DNA of 64,000 nucleotides from Bowmanella dokdonensis (lineage in GTDB: Bacteria > Pseudomonadota > Gammaproteobacteria > Enterobacterales > Alteromonadaceae): the NCBI RefSeq assembly GCF_017254865.1, contig NZ_JAFKCV010000001.1, forward strand, positions 558,001-622,000, written 5' to 3'. The position numbers were made by a program, and so were the translations under genes. The notes beneath the pieces were generated by a model. That model was not told where the DNA came from. It was given only the letters and a program-made list of their open reading frames with translations, and ran no database searches. Shown piece after piece: positions 49,111-59,990 of this stretch (positions are counted from its first letter, which is position 1; each line of letters begins with the position of its first letter).

Positions 49111-51570
49111 ATGAAGGTAATGAAATTTGGGGGGTCTTCCCTGGCCGATGCCGAACGATACTTGATGGTCAAGGACATTACCCTGCAAACCCATCTGCAA
49201 ACCGGCGCTGCGGTGGTATTGTCCGCACCCAAGGGCGTCACGAATGCCCTCTCGCTGCTGGTGGATCTGGCCATTGCCGGGAAAGATTACCAGGAATTGT
49301 TCGAAAAACTTTCCATGACCCTTAACGGCATCGTCAATGAGCTGGCCATTAAACTCCCCGGTTTCGACGATCAACGTTTGCTGGCGTATATCGACGAGCT
49401 GCTGACTGAACTTCACCATAACCTCGAGGGTATCAGGCTGATTCATTGCAGCCCCGATGCGGTTACAGCCAAGATTCTCAGCCTGGGTGAATATGTCAGC
49501 GTCAATATTTTCAGCGGCGTTATCAGCGCCCTGGGCCATGACAACCTGATTATCGACCCGGTCCGATATGTGCTGGCCGAGGGCGATTATCTTGACAGTA
49601 TTGCCGATGTGGCGGTCAGCAAAGCCAGATTTGACGATGTGCCCACAGGCAAGGGGACCATGCTGATCATGCCCGGCTTCGTGGCGGCTAACGATAAGGG
49701 TGAAAAAGTCACGCTGGGCCGCAATGGTTCAGACTATTCCGCTGCCATCCTGGCCGCCTGTATCGACTCTGACTGCTGTGAAATCTGGACCGATGTGGAC
49801 GGGGTTTACAATGCCGACCCCAATCAGGTGGAAGGAGCGGTGCTGCTGGATAAGCTGACCTACCAGGAAGCCATGGAGCTGTCGTATTTCGGCGCCAAGG
49901 TGCTGCACCCCAAAACCATCGGCCCCATTGCCCAGCATCATATCCCCTGTCTGATCCGCAATACCCTTAATCCCAGCGCTCCGGGTACCCTGATCAGCAA
50001 TGAACCCAGCGAAGTCTGGACCAGCGTCAAGGGCATTTCTCACTTGTCTGACATCACCATGTTCAACGTGGCCGGTCCCGGCATGAAGGGCATGGTGGGC
50101 ATGGCCAGCCGGGTGTTTGAGGTGATTTCCAATGGGAATATCTCTATCAGCCTGATTACCCAGTCCTCCAGCGAATACAGCATCAGCTTCTGTATCCACA
50201 GTAAGGACGCCAATCGTGCCCTGGCCCTGCTGGAGGAGGCATTCAAGCTGGAATTGGCCAATCAGTTGTTGGAGCCTATTGAAATGCGCCAGGAACTGGC
50301 CATTGTCACCCTGGTGGGGGACGGCATGCGCAAGGTCAAGGGGCTGGCGGCCAAGTTCTTCAGTTCCCTGGCCCAGGCGCGGGTAAATATCGTCGCCATT
50401 GCCCAGGGGTCCTCTGAGCGATCCATTTCCGCCGTTATCGAATCTCACAAAGCCAGGGAGGCCGTGAAGGTCGTGCACCAGAATTTCTTCTCCAATCTCC
50501 ACACAATCGATGCCTTTCTGGTCGGTTGCGGCACGGTGGGCAGTGAATTGCTCAGTCAGATAAGTCGCCAGCAGAAACAACTGCTGAACCGCAATATCAG
50601 CCTTAAAGTATATGGCATAGCCAACAGCCGGGCCCTGTTGCTGCGGCCCGGCGGCATCGAGCTGGAAAACGGCTGGCGTGACCAGCTCGGTCAGAGCAAA
50701 CAAACCCTGTCATTACCGGTACTCGAAGAGTTCGTGCAGGAAAACAGCTTGGTCAATCCGGTGATTATCGATTGCACCACCAGTACCCAGGTGGCCGATC
50801 AGTATCTGGACATGATGCAGGCGGGCTTTCATGTGGTCACGCCCAACAAAAAGGCCAATACCAAGGGAATGGATTTTTATGCTGCCCTGCGTGAAACGGC
50901 CCAGAAGACCCGCCGCCAGTTTCTGTATGAAACCACAGTAGGTGCCGGCCTGCCTGTCATCGACAACCTGCAGAAACTGATCTATGCGGGGGATGAACTG
51001 GTGCGTTTTGAGGGCATACTGTCAGGCTCCCTGTCCTTTATTTTCGGTAAGCTCGAAGAGGGGTTGAGCCTGTCCGAAGCGACCCGCATCGCCCGTGAAA
51101 AAGGTTATACCGAGCCGGATCCCAGGGACGATCTGAGTGGCATGGATGTAGCCCGAAAACTGCTGATCATGGCCCGCGAATCGGGTCTGCAGCGGGAGCT
51201 TCAAGATATCGAGATCGAATCCATTCTGCCCGACGATTTTGATGACTCAGGTTCAGTTCAGACGTTTCTCGACAATCTGGTCACCCTGGATCCTGTCTAT
51301 CAGGAATTGCTGCAAAGGGCGCAACAAGAGGGTAAGGTATTGCGCTATGTAGGAACCATCGAACAAGGCCAGTGCAAAGTGGGCATCCAGGCAGTGGACA
51401 GCAAACATCCCCTGTACGTAGTCAAGGATGGGGAAAATGCCCTGGCTATCCACAGTCATTATTATCAGCCCATTCCCTTTGTGATCCGCGGTTATGGGGC
51501 TGGTGCGGCAGTGACCGCGGCCGGCGTCTTTGCCGATGTATTGCGCACTATGCCCTGGAAGCAGGAGTAA
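49111..51570 (+). CDS. thrA: Bifunctional aspartokinase I / homoserine dehydrogenase I
   Basis: ThrA catalyses the first and third steps from aspartate to homoserine, the precursor of Thr, Ile and Met. Of 819 residues, the aspartokinase part is about 1-290 (MKVMKFGGSSLADAERYL start; GRNGSDYSAAILAA; TDVDGVYNADP), followed by two ACT regulatory motifs to about 460 (KGMVGMASRVFEVISNGNIS; KGLAAKFFSSLAQARVNIVA) and the homoserine dehydrogenase part (GCGTVGSELLSQ; PNKKANTKGMDFY; ETTVGAGLP; GILSGSLSFI). Threonine is the known feedback inhibitor. First structural gene of thrABC. Confidence 0.97.
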   Translation: MKVMKFGGSSLADAERYLMVKDITLQTHLQTGAAVVLSAPKGVTNALSLLVDLAIAGKDYQELFEKLSMTLNGIVNELAIKLPGFDDQRLLAYIDELLTELHHNLEGIRLIHCSPDAVTAKILSLGEYVSVNIFSGVISALGHDNLIIDPVRYVLAEGDYLDSIADVAVSKARFDDVPTGKGTMLIMPGFVAANDKGEKVTLGRNGSDYSAAILAACIDSDCCEIWTDVDGVYNADPNQVEGAVLLDKLTYQEAMELSYFGAKVLHPKTIGPIAQHHIPCLIRNTLNPSAPGTLISNEPSEVWTSVKGISHLSDITMFNVAGPGMKGMVGMASRVFEVISNGNISISLITQSSSEYSISFCIHSKDANRALALLEEAFKLELANQLLEPIEMRQELAIVTLVGDGMRKVKGLAAKFFSSLAQARVNIVAIAQGSSERSISAVIESHKAREAVKVVHQNFFSNLHTIDAFLVGCGTVGSELLSQISRQQKQLLNRNISLKVYGIANSRALLLRPGGIELENGWRDQLGQSKQTLSLPVLEEFVQENSLVNPVIIDCTTSTQVADQYLDMMQAGFHVVTPNKKANTKGMDFYAALRETAQKTRRQFLYETTVGAGLPVIDNLQKLIYAGDELVRFEGILSGSLSFIFGKLEEGLSLSEATRIAREKGYTEPDPRDDLSGMDVARKLLIMARESGLQRELQDIEIESILPDDFDDSGSVQTFLDNLVTLDPVYQELLQRAQQEGKVLRYVGTIEQGQCKVGIQAVDSKHPLYVVKDGENALAIHSHYYQPIPFVIRGYGAGAAVTAAGVFADVLRTMPWKQE

Positions 51571-51576
51571 GCCAAC

Positions 51577-52533
51577 ATGGCGTATGAGCGGTATCGGGCC
51601 TATGCGCCCGCCTCCATAGGAAATGTCAGTCTGGGCTTTGATTTACTGGGTGCTGCGTTGCGTCCGGTTGACGGCAGTCCACTGGGCGATGAAGTCGAAG
51701 TGTTGCCGGCAGACAGTTATTCACTGCAAATCCAGGGGCCCTTTGCCCACAAGCTGCCCGACAATCCCGACGAGAACATTCTGACCCATTGTTACCATCA
51801 CTTTATCAACCGGCTGGCTGAACGGGGTGGTAAGGTTGCTCCCTGTGCCATGGTATTGTATAAAAATCTGCCTATTGGCAGCGGCCTTGGCTCAAGCGCC
51901 AGTTCGGTGGTGGCGGCTTTGCATGGCCTGAACGCCTATTACGGTGAGCCCTTCAATGCCGATGAAATGCTGCTGATGATGGGAGAACTGGAAGGGCAAA
52001 TCAGCGGCAGCGTCCACTACGATAATGTGGCTCCCTGTTATTTGGGTGGGTTGGTGTTGATGGCGGGGCAGGTCGGCAATATCGCCCTGTCCCTGCCGGT
52101 GTTTGACGACTGGTACTGGGTGATCTGTTACTCGGGCATCAAGGTGTCCACTGCCGAGGCCCGGGCGATTTTGCCCAAAATGATTACTATGACCGATACC
52201 CTGACTTTCGGTCGCCAGTTGGGCGTCTTTGTGCATGCCCTGCATAGCGGAAATCGCAAGCTGGCAGCGTCGGTCATGCAGGATGTCATCGCCGAGCCCC
52301 ATCGCAAACGGCTGTTACCCGGTTTCGATGCCGCCCGTGATTATGCCACGGGGCAGGGCGCGCTGGCTTTCGGTATCTCCGGCTCAGGGCCCACAGTGTT
52401 TGCTGTCAGTGAGCAGTTGGACCGGGCCAATCGTATCCGCGACTGGCTGGCACAGCATTATGTGCAAAATGCCGATGGCTTCAGCCATGTTTGTCAATTG
52501 GACCTGCATGGGTCCAGCGTAAAAAAGGTATAG
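51577..52533 (+). CDS. thrB: Homoserine kinase
   Basis: GHMP-family kinase making O-phospho-homoserine. The 318-residue protein shows the ATP loop LPIGSGLGSSASSVVAALHG near residue 92, the N-terminal APASIGNVSLGFDLLG and the C-terminal GISGSGPTVFAVS. ATG with AGGAGTAAG upstream; six bases after thrA. Confidence 0.97.
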   Translation: MAYERYRAYAPASIGNVSLGFDLLGAALRPVDGSPLGDEVEVLPADSYSLQIQGPFAHKLPDNPDENILTHCYHHFINRLAERGGKVAPCAMVLYKNLPIGSGLGSSASSVVAALHGLNAYYGEPFNADEMLLMMGELEGQISGSVHYDNVAPCYLGGLVLMAGQVGNIALSLPVFDDWYWVICYSGIKVSTAEARAILPKMITMTDTLTFGRQLGVFVHALHSGNRKLAASVMQDVIAEPHRKRLLPGFDAARDYATGQGALAFGISGSGPTVFAVSEQLDRANRIRDWLAQHYVQNADGFSHVCQLDLHGSSVKKV

Positions 52534-52536
52534 AGA

Positions 52537-53817
52537 TTGGAACTGTTTAACTTAAAGGAACCCGGCGAGCGGGTCAGCTTTGCCCAGGCCGTCAAGCAAG
52601 GCCTGGGCAGCAAACAGGGGCTGTTCTTTCCCGCCCACCTGCCCCGTTTTGAAGACATAGACGCCTTGCTGAAACTGCCGTTGGCAGAAAGGAGCAGCGA
52701 GATATTGTCGCGTCTTATCGGCAGTGAAATACCGAGGAACAGGCTGGACGACATGGTTGCCACGGCGTTCAATTTCCCGGCGCCCCTGGCCAAAGTAGAA
52801 GACAATGTTTATTGCCTGGAGCTGTTCCACGGGCCCACCCTGGCCTTCAAGGATTTTGGCGCCAGGTTTATGGCCCAGTGCCTGGCCGAGCTGGCCAAAG
52901 GTGAGAAGATTACCATTCTGACTGCAACCTCGGGAGATACTGGAGCCGCGGTTGCCCATGCCTTTCACGGTCTGGACAATATCCAGGTGGTGATCCTCTA
53001 TCCTAAGGACAAGATCAGCCTGTTGCAGGAAAAGCTTTTCACAACCCTGGGTGACAATATTCACACCATTGCCATCGAAGGGGATTTCGACCAGTGCCAG
53101 CAACTGGTAAAAAGCAGTTTCGATGACGAAGAAACCCGTCAGGGCCTGCACCTCAATTCGGCCAATTCCATTAATATCAGTCGCCTGCTGGCGCAAATCT
53201 GTTACTACTTTGAAGCCGTGGCCCAACTGGAACAGCGAGACAACCTGCTGATATCGGTACCGTCAGGCAACTTTGGCAACCTGACCGCCGGCATGTTCGC
53301 CCGCGTACTGGGCCTGCCCGTTCAGCGCTTTGTGGCGTCGACCAACCTGAACGACACGGTGCCACGCTACTGGCGCAGTGGCCAGTGGCAACCCAGGGCC
53401 ACGAAGGCAACCTTGTCCAATGCTATGGATGTCAGTCAGCCCAACAATTGGCCGAGGATCGAAGCCCTGTTTGAGCAAGGTTATCTGGACAAAGCCCTGT
53501 TGAGAACCGACGCCATCGACGAGGAATATACCCAATTATCCATGCGTCAGCTGGCTGCCCTGGGTTATATCAGTGAGCCTCATGCGGCGGTGGCCTATAA
53601 GGCACTTACCCGTGCCCTTGAGCAAGGCCAGACAGGAATATTCCTGGGCACCGCCCATCCGGCCAAGTTCCGTGACACAGTGGAGAACGTGCTGGGGCAA
53701 CCCATCAGTCTGCCGCCTGCCCTGGCGGAAGTGGCGGGTAAGGAAGGACTGTCTCTTTGCCAGGGAGCCGATTATCCGGCCTTGAAGAAGACCCTGTTTG
53801 AACTGGTGGGCGAGTGA
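52537..53817 (+). CDS. threonine synthase thrC: Threonine synthase
   Basis: ThrC (gene thrC) converts O-phospho-homoserine to threonine with PLP. The 426-residue protein starts at TTG ([20 protein letters not shown]), three bases after thrB, aligned with the E. coli N-terminus. PLP lysine is in [13 protein letters not shown] (about residue 105); [15 protein letters not shown] and [12 protein letters not shown] are the phosphate and substrate loops. The stop overlaps the start of ung (GTGA). Confidence 0.97.
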   Translation: MELFNLKEPGERVSFAQAVKQGLGSKQGLFFPAHLPRFEDIDALLKLPLAERSSEILSRLIGSEIPRNRLDDMVATAFNFPAPLAKVEDNVYCLELFHGPTLAFKDFGARFMAQCLAELAKGEKITILTATSGDTGAAVAHAFHGLDNIQVVILYPKDKISLLQEKLFTTLGDNIHTIAIEGDFDQCQQLVKSSFDDEETRQGLHLNSANSINISRLLAQICYYFEAVAQLEQRDNLLISVPSGNFGNLTAGMFARVLGLPVQRFVASTNLNDTVPRYWRSGQWQPRATKATLSNAMDVSQPNNWPRIEALFEQGYLDKALLRTDAIDEEYTQLSMRQLAALGYISEPHAAVAYKALTRALEQGQTGIFLGTAHPAKFRDTVENVLGQPISLPPALAEVAGKEGLSLCQGADYPALKKTLFELVGE

Positions 53818-54473
53818 CGAGCTGGCAGGATATTCTGGGCGCTGAGAAGGAAAAGCCCTATTTCAGGAAAATCATGCAATTCGTGCAGGAGGAGCGTGAG
53901 GCCAATAAGGTCATCTACCCCCCCAGGGAGGATGTCTTCAACGCATTCAAGATGACGCCGCTGGAGAAAGTCAGGGTAGTTATCCTGGGGCAGGATCCCT
54001 ACCATGGTCCCAATCAGGCTCATGGCCTGTGTTTTTCCGTGCAGCCAGGTGTCGCCCCGCCCCCTTCACTGGTGAACATATTCAAGGAATTACAGCAGGA
54101 CATTGCCGGCTTTCACTATCCGGACCATGGTTGTCTGACCCATTGGGCAGAACAGGGTGTGTTACTGCTTAATACAGTGCTGACGGTACAGCAGGGCCAG
54201 GCTCACTCCCATGCCAAGATAGGTTGGGAGGAATTTACAGACAAAGTAATTGAGCAACTGAATCAGCACTGTGAAGGGCTGGTCTTCCTGTTATGGGGCA
54301 GCCATGCCCAGAAAAAGGGCAGCATAGTGGACAGGAGCCGCCATTGTGTCATGACTGCTCCGCACCCCAGCCCGTTGTCTGCGCACAGGGGTTTTTTCGG
54401 CTGCAAACACTTTTCCCGCACCAACGTCTATCTGCAAGAACAGGGAAAATACCCCATCGACTGGCAGATTTAG
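53814..54473 (+). CDS. ung: Uracil-DNA glycosylase (family 1)
   Basis: Ung removes uracil from DNA at the start of base-excision repair. The 219-residue protein has the water-activating loop [18 protein letters not shown], the [12 protein letters not shown] strand and the minor-groove loop [19 protein letters not shown] with the catalytic His. It starts at GTG within the thrC stop codon, so it is coupled to the thr operon and should respond to thr attenuation unless an internal promoter exists. Confidence 0.97.
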   Translation: MTSWQDILGAEKEKPYFRKIMQFVQEEREANKVIYPPREDVFNAFKMTPLEKVRVVILGQDPYHGPNQAHGLCFSVQPGVAPPPSLVNIFKELQQDIAGFHYPDHGCLTHWAEQGVLLLNTVLTVQQGQAHSHAKIGWEEFTDKVIEQLNQHCEGLVFLLWGSHAQKKGSIVDRSRHCVMTAPHPSPLSAHRGFFGCKHFSRTNVYLQEQGKYPIDWQI

Positions 54474-54480
54474 CCTGATT

Positions 54481-54569
54481 GAGCACCCGTCAATCTTTCA
54501 AGCAGCCGTAACGCCGGATGAGCGGATTTCAGCCTCCGCTGCTGATCATAATCTAATCATTCGGTGCTC
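54481..54569. repeat. Imperfect intergenic inverted repeat after ung
   Basis: GAGCACC at 54481-54487 pairs with GGTGCTC at 54563-54569, with a GC-rich inner hairpin (GCGGA...TCCGC) between. No coding sequence. Purpose unknown. Confidence 0.35.
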
Positions 54570-54592
54570 CAGGGTTACCTGAACTGAAATGC

Positions 54593-54618
54593 AAAAAGCC
54601 CTGCAGGGCAGGGCTTTT
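54593..54618. terminator. Bidirectional terminator between ung and the DUF3545 gene
   Basis: AAAAAGCCCTGC and GCAGGGCTTTTT form a near-complete palindrome with A and T runs on both sides, serving the convergent ung and DUF3545 genes. Confidence 0.85.
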
Positions 54619-54623
54619 TCGGG

Positions 54624-54800
54624 TTACATTTCGGATTCGCTCAGTTCGTAATCCAGTAGCATGTCCATATCGGCCAGTTCGCGGCGAAGCCGGTACTGGT
54701 CGTGTATGGCTTCGATCTCTCTCCACTTACGTTTTTTGCTTTTGTTCTTGGCGGGACGGGACTCTAAGTCGAGCATAGACATCAAATCTGACTGATCCAC
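54624..54800 (-). CDS. DUF3545 small protein
   Basis: A 58-residue charged protein with the DUF3545 core KKRKWREIEAIHDQYRLRRE then LADMDMLLD and an acidic end. The frame is open to 54908, but GTG at 54800 has AAGGAGAT seven to eight bases upstream and gives the family length. Function unknown; conserved in Vibrio, Shewanella and Alteromonas. Confidence 0.8.
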   Translation of the reverse strand: MDQSDLMSMLDLESRPAKNKSKKRKWREIEAIHDQYRLRRELADMDMLLDYELSESEM

Positions 54801-55139
54801 GTGAGATCTCCTTGTTTGTTTACCGCATCTATTGTGTACCACAGCTGAAACTAAAGTAGAACAGCTTTTTTTACTTTTTATTAACAAATCGTGACGCTTT
54901 TGTGACATCAGGGCAGGTTATTGATCCTGAGGAGCAAATTCCCTGTAATGATCAAGCAGACCTACGCAAGTCTTATACCAAAAAGCGAAGGAGTGGGTTT
55001 CCCTCTGTCCGGTTGTGCAGGTCAGCCGTAAGCCCTTTGTATGGATCTGCGCTAGGATTACCTTGATGTGTAAGAACGGGGATTAATCCGGTTGGTATCA
55101 TTCCGGTAAACGGCCCCAGAGGTCGACAGAAGGATTGCT
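54801..55139. other. Divergent intergenic region, 339 bases
   Basis: Lies between the DUF3545 gene and the histidine kinase gene and must hold promoters for both. It is AT-rich near 54860-54890 (runs of T) with no hairpin, RNA gene or further reading frame I can support. Confidence 0.4.
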
Positions 55140-56525
55140 ATGTTGCCCACTCTGGAAAACCTGCTGCTCGAAGTCTCCAAGTCGTCTCTGATCGATAAAG
55201 GAGATATGAATGAGGCGGAAGAACTCATTCTGCACAGTCTGCTCAAGGGACTCTCCATCAAACGGGCCGGAATCTGGATGCTGGATGAAGCATCCAGCAG
55301 CATTCGCTGCTCCTTGCAGATCGATTTGCATCACCAGACTCATGGGGAAGACATGGTCCTGACCCGGGACCAATATCCCAGGTACTTCCAGGCACTGGAC
55401 AGCGAACGGGCTATTGCCGCCCACGATGCCCGCAGCCACTCGGCAACCCGTGAATTCACCGAAGGTTATCTTGAGCCTCTGGGAATTACTTCCCTGCTGG
55501 ATTTGCCCATTCGTCACCGCGGTAACATGGTCGGCATAGTCTGCTGCGAGCATATAGGTAAGCCCAGAGTATGGACCGAAGATGAACTGACTTTCTCCGC
55601 TGCCCTGGCCGATCTGGTAGGCCGGGCCATCAGCGCCAAAGAGCGCGACGACTACGCCAGACAACTGGAACAGACCAATCAGTCATTGGAACAACTGGTA
55701 AATAAACGAACGGCCAGCCTGGAACAGACTCTGGAAACCCTGAAAATGGCCCAGCAACAGCTGATTGAGAATGAAAAGATGGCCAGCCTGGGCAGTCTGG
55801 TCTCCGGAGTAGCCCATGAGGTCAATACTCCTCTGGGTATCGCGGTCACCGGCGCCAGCCACTGCCAGTATCTGCTCACCACCCTGAACGAAGCTGTGCT
55901 GAGCAATACCCTCTCGAAAAAGGCCATGCAGTCCAAGCTAAGCAATATGGGTCAGAGTCTCAAACTGGTGAATGACAATCTGCAGCGGGCGGCAGAGCTG
56001 ATCCAGAACTTTAAGAAAACCGCTGTGGATCAGCATAATCTGGCCCTGACAGATTTTGAGCTGAGCGACTATGTTCACATAGTGATGTCCAGCCTGATGC
56101 CGCTGCTCAAGACCCGTCAGGTGAAACTGGATTTGCAGGCCCCCGGGTCTTTCGCCATGCATAGCTATCCGGGAGCTCTGGCACAGATCCTGACCAATCT
56201 GGCCAACAATGCCTGTACCCACGCCTTTGATAATGGTCAGGACAACCAGATTCAGGTCCGCATCAGGCCACATAATGGCCAACAGGTGGAAATCCTGTTC
56301 GTGGACAATGGCAAGGGTATGGAAGAGGGCGTCCTGAAACAGATATTCCTACCGTTTTTTACCACTAAAAGAGGTCAGGGCGGCTCGGGCCTGGGATTGT
56401 CCATCTGTTATAACCTGGCCACCGCCAAACTTAAGGGCAGCATCAAGGCCGAGTCACACCCGGGGCAGGGGAGCTGCTTCAGACTCACCCTGCCGACCCG
56501 GGTCGATGCTGAGGCCGGCAAGTGA
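55140..56525 (+). CDS. Soluble GAF-domain sensor histidine kinase
   Basis: A 461-residue kinase without transmembrane helices. A GAF domain spans about 20-165 (RAGIWMLDEASSSIRCSLQI; LDLPIRHRGNMVGIVCCEHI). A coiled coil follows (QLEQTNQSLEQLVNKRTASL), then the phospho-acceptor SGVAHEVNTPLGIAVTGASH (His about 225), and the ATPase domain with N box NLANNACTHAFDN, G1 VDNGKGM and G2 GGSGLGLSICYN. Such kinases sense intracellular ligands or redox. No response regulator is adjacent; its partner must be elsewhere. ATG has AGGATTGCT upstream. Confidence 0.9.
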   Translation: MLPTLENLLLEVSKSSLIDKGDMNEAEELILHSLLKGLSIKRAGIWMLDEASSSIRCSLQIDLHHQTHGEDMVLTRDQYPRYFQALDSERAIAAHDARSHSATREFTEGYLEPLGITSLLDLPIRHRGNMVGIVCCEHIGKPRVWTEDELTFSAALADLVGRAISAKERDDYARQLEQTNQSLEQLVNKRTASLEQTLETLKMAQQQLIENEKMASLGSLVSGVAHEVNTPLGIAVTGASHCQYLLTTLNEAVLSNTLSKKAMQSKLSNMGQSLKLVNDNLQRAAELIQNFKKTAVDQHNLALTDFELSDYVHIVMSSLMPLLKTRQVKLDLQAPGSFAMHSYPGALAQILTNLANNACTHAFDNGQDNQIQVRIRPHNGQQVEILFVDNGKGMEEGVLKQIFLPFFTTKRGQGGSGLGLSICYNLATAKLKGSIKAESHPGQGSCFRLTLPTRVDAEAGK

Positions 56526-56561
56526 CACAGTGACAGTCACCGGGACGTCTTGCCGGGCAAC

Positions 56562-58211
56562 TTAAGCCCCCGGGTTGGCTTGTCTGAAATGACTGATCAG
56601 GGCATTGGTGGAGGCGTCGAAGTCCAGATCGGCATCGGCCTTCTGCAGTTTGGCGAGGATATTGTTACCCAGCACTTTACCCAGCTCCACCCCCCACTGA
56701 TCGAAGGAATTCACCCCCCAGATAGCACCCTGCACAAAGACTTTATGCTCATACAGCGCCACGAGTGCCCCCAGCGTCCTGGCATCCAGCTGTCCGAACA
56801 GTAACGTGTTGCTCGGCTTGTTCCCCGGCATGGTCTTATGGGTGGCCAGGGAAACGCGTTTATCTTCGCTGAGCCCTTTTCCAGCCAGTTCCGCATAGGC
56901 TTCATCATAGCTCTTGCCCTGCATCAGCGCCTGGCTCTGGCCAAAGCAGTTGGACGCCAGCATGGCATGGTGAGCCTCGTTCTGGTTGTGGACATTCAGC
57001 GGCAGCATGAAATCCGCCGGGATCAGCACTTGTCCCTGATGAATCAACTGATGAAATGAGTGTTGCCCGTTGGTGCCTTCACTGCCCCAGATAACCGGTC
57101 CGGTAGAGTAATCAACCTGTTCTGCATTGCCGGCGACGGACTTGCCGTTGCTTTCCATGTCAAGCTGCTGAACATAAGCGGGGAAACCACGCAGGTAGTG
57201 ATAATAGGGCAACAGCACATGGCTCTGGGCTCCGAAGAAATTCACATACCAGATTCCCAGCAGCGCCATCAGAACCGGCAGGTTCTGCTGCATGGGAGCT
57301 TCGGCAAAGTGGCGATCCATGGCATAGGCGCCTTCGAGCAGCTCGCGATAATGTTTATAGCCAAGCCCCAGTGCAATGGGCAGGCCGATGGCCGACCAGA
57401 GGGAGTAGCGTCCGCCGACCCAGTCCCACATGGGAAAAATATTCTCCTCGTCGATGCCAAATTCGGTAGCCGCCTGGATATTGGAGGACACGCAGATAAA
57501 GTGCCTGGCGATATCCTGCCGGCCACCGCCGGATTTCAGGAACCAGTCTCTGGCCGTCAGGGTATTCTGCAGGGTTTCCTGTGTGGTAAAGGATTTGGAG
57601 GACATGACCAGCAGGGTTTCTTCATGGTCGAGGCCAGACAGCACGTCCTGAATATGGCAGCCGTCCACGTTAGCCACGAAATGTAATGTGATGGCCTGGT
57701 GCCAATAGGGTTTAAGGGCTTCGAACATAATCTTGGGGCCCAGAAAAGAGCCACCAATGCCTATGCTGACCACCTGTTTTATAGGCTTGCCCGTATAGCC
57801 TTTGTGTTGTCCTGAATGAATGCGCTCGACAAAGTTTCTGATCTTGTCCTGGGTGGCCAGCACTTCTGGCATGACATCTTCACCGTTCACCATTACCGGT
57901 TTACCGGAAAAATTACGCAGAGCCGTATGTAAAACGGCCCGACCCTCAGTATGGTTGACTATCTCGCCGGCAAACATGGCGTCACGCTTATTGCCCACCT
58001 GCCGCTCGTTGGCCAGGTCAAACAAGCCTGCGAGGATTTGGTCATTAATCAGATTCTTTGAGTAATCCAGTCGGATGCCGCAGGCTTCCAGGCTGTAACG
58101 GTCTGCTCTCCCCGGATCCTGATTAAACCAGTCACGCATATGCTCGCCGGCCAGGTTTCTGCTCAGGGATTGCAGCTGTTGCCAGGCAGGCAATTGGGTC
58201 AGGCTCGTCAT
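56562..58211 (-). CDS. pgi: Glucose-6-phosphate isomerase
   Basis: Pgi interconverts glucose 6-phosphate and fructose 6-phosphate. The 549-residue protein has both family signatures: [14 protein letters not shown] and the block [18 protein letters not shown], with catalytic Glu and His. [13 protein letters not shown] lies near the C-terminus, as in other members. It follows tal in the same direction with a hairpin in between. Confidence 0.97.
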   Translation of the reverse strand: MTSLTQLPAWQQLQSLSRNLAGEHMRDWFNQDPGRADRYSLEACGIRLDYSKNLINDQILAGLFDLANERQVGNKRDAMFAGEIVNHTEGRAVLHTALRNFSGKPVMVNGEDVMPEVLATQDKIRNFVERIHSGQHKGYTGKPIKQVVSIGIGGSFLGPKIMFEALKPYWHQAITLHFVANVDGCHIQDVLSGLDHEETLLVMSSKSFTTQETLQNTLTARDWFLKSGGGRQDIARHFICVSSNIQAATEFGIDEENIFPMWDWVGGRYSLWSAIGLPIALGLGYKHYRELLEGAYAMDRHFAEAPMQQNLPVLMALLGIWYVNFFGAQSHVLLPYYHYLRGFPAYVQQLDMESNGKSVAGNAEQVDYSTGPVIWGSEGTNGQHSFHQLIHQGQVLIPADFMLPLNVHNQNEAHHAMLASNCFGQSQALMQGKSYDEAYAELAGKGLSEDKRVSLATHKTMPGNKPSNTLLFGQLDARTLGALVALYEHKVFVQGAIWGVNSFDQWGVELGKVLGNNILAKLQKADADLDFDASTNALISHFRQANPGA

Positions 58212-58265
58212 ATTCTCTCCACGTCAGGGTGGCCGCTAGCACCGGCCAGAATGCTTAAAATAACA

Positions 58266-58282
58266 AGCCCGCACAGCGGGCT
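58266..58282 (-). terminator. Hairpin between tal and pgi, possible partial terminator
   Basis: On the minus strand AGCCCGC-TGT-GCGGGCT is followed by TGTTATTTT. The stem is perfect, but the T-run is interrupted, so read-through into pgi is likely; it could set different levels for the two genes. Confidence 0.6.
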
Positions 58283-58302
58283 CGATTCAAAGGGCACAGG
58301 AA

Positions 58303-59256
58303 TCAGAAAAAGCCCTTGAGCATGGTTTCCAGTTTGACCTGGTCGGCGGCAAAGTTGCGAATGCCCTGGGCCAGTTTCTCGGTGGCCATGGCGTCTTCAT
58401 TCATCTGCCAGCGGAAGTTCTGCTCATCGATGCGCTCACCCGGCTGTTTGGTCTTGCCCTGGTCTTTGAGCCTGGTCTCCAGCGGTGTGTCGGTCTGTGC
58501 CAGTTGCTCAAGCAGGTCCGGGCTGATCGTCAGTCGGTCACAGCCTGCCAGTTCAGTGATTTCACCAACGTTGCGGAAGCTGGCGCCCATCACCACCGTT
58601 TTGTAGCCATGGTCCTTATAATACTGATAAATCTGCGTCACAGACTGTACGCCCGGATCCTCTGCAGGCGCATAGTCCTTCTTGTCCGTATTGGCTTTGT
58701 ACCAGTCCAGGATGCGGCCGACAAACGGGGAAATCAGAAACACGCCGGCTTCGGCGCAGGCCCTGGCCTGGACAAAGCTGAATAAAAGGGTAAGGTTACA
58801 GTTGATACCTTCCTGCTCCAGTTTCTCCGCGGCACGAATACCTTCCCAGGTGGAAGCCAGCTTAATCAGGATACGTTCTTTGCCTATACCGGCCTGTTTA
58901 TACAGGCCAACCAGCTTGCGGGCTTTTTCAATACTGCCCTGTGTATCAAATGACAGTCGTGCATCCACTTCGGTGGAGATGCGACCGGGAATCAGGTTGA
59001 GAATTTCGCAACCTATATTGACCGCCAGCATGTCGCCGGCATCGATAATCTGCTGCTGCTCATCATTGGACTGACTCTTGGCCCAGGCCACGGATTTTTC
59101 GATCAGAGCCTGATACTGGGGCAACTGGGCGGCTTTGAGCAGCAGGGAAGGGTTGGTGGTGGCATCAACGGGATGGTATTTCCGGATCGCTTCGATATCG
59201 CCCGTGTCGGCGACCACAGTAGTAATTTTCTTTAAAGACTCCAGTTGATTAGCCAT
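58303..59256 (-). CDS. tal: Transaldolase (TalB type)
   Basis: Transaldolase moves a dihydroxyacetone unit in the non-oxidative pentose phosphate pathway. The 317-residue protein shows [15 protein letters not shown] near the start, the Schiff-base Lys in [16 protein letters not shown], and the C-terminal [20 protein letters not shown]. It is upstream of pgi, grouping two sugar-phosphate enzymes. Confidence 0.97.
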   Translation of the reverse strand: MANQLESLKKITTVVADTGDIEAIRKYHPVDATTNPSLLLKAAQLPQYQALIEKSVAWAKSQSNDEQQQIIDAGDMLAVNIGCEILNLIPGRISTEVDARLSFDTQGSIEKARKLVGLYKQAGIGKERILIKLASTWEGIRAAEKLEQEGINCNLTLLFSFVQARACAEAGVFLISPFVGRILDWYKANTDKKDYAPAEDPGVQSVTQIYQYYKDHGYKTVVMGASFRNVGEITELAGCDRLTISPDLLEQLAQTDTPLETRLKDQGKTKQPGERIDEQNFRWQMNEDAMATEKLAQGIRNFAADQVKLETMLKGFF

Positions 59257-59471
59257 GGCATCCTCTTTATGTAATTTGATTACGTAAATTTACAACAAAA
59301 AGCCGCTGTCCTCTATGACGAATTGTCTCTGGCATATTGTGTTTTGTTGTAAGACAAAAGCTGGCCATGGGTTGTTCACTCACGGCCGTTGGTGTTGTGC
59401 AATCCATTGTCGGATGGAATTGATATGATATCCGTAGCAGAAGTTTAACCCGAAGCAGGAGTCAGGCCCAG

Positions 59472-59990
59472 ATGAACGCCAAAATAACCGTATTAAAAGG
59501 CGATATCACCGAGTTGGCGGTGGACGCTATTGTCAATGCCGCCAATCAGAGCCTGCAGGGCGGCGGCGGGGTGGATGGAGCCATCCATCGGGCCGCCGGT
59601 CCAAAACTGCTGGCATATTGCCGCAAGCTGGGCGGATGCGACATAGGTCAGGCTAAGCTTACACCGGGCTTCAATCTGCCCTCGGCCCATGTCATCCATA
59701 CTGTGGGCCCTGTCTGGCAGGGCGGCAGCCACAAGGAAGCCGATTTGCTGGCCGACTGCTACCGCCACAGCCTGGCTCTGGCGGCTGCGCATGATCTTAA
59801 ATCCATTGCCTTTCCGGCCATCAGTTGTGGTGCCTATGGCTACCCTCTGCAGGAGGCTTGCCAAATAGCCGTACAGACGGTCACCACAGAAATCGGTAAA
59901 TATCCTGATATCCGCAAGGTGATTTTCTGTGCATTCGACGATAAAACCCAGCAGGCATTGCTGGATGCCCTGGATAATCCCCTGCATTAA
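59472..59990 (+). CDS. Macrodomain protein, probable O-acetyl-ADP-ribose deacetylase
   Basis: A 172-residue single macrodomain of the YmdB/MacroD type: [20 protein letters not shown] (Asn and Asp of the catalytic loop), IHRAAG, and [18 protein letters not shown]. It probably hydrolyses O-acetyl-ADP-ribose or mono-ADP-ribose on proteins. Cytoplasmic. It stands alone, divergent from tal across 215 bases. Confidence 0.92.
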   Translation: MNAKITVLKGDITELAVDAIVNAANQSLQGGGGVDGAIHRAAGPKLLAYCRKLGGCDIGQAKLTPGFNLPSAHVIHTVGPVWQGGSHKEADLLADCYRHSLALAAAHDLKSIAFPAISCGAYGYPLQEACQIAVQTVTTEIGKYPDIRKVIFCAFDDKTQQALLDALDNPLH

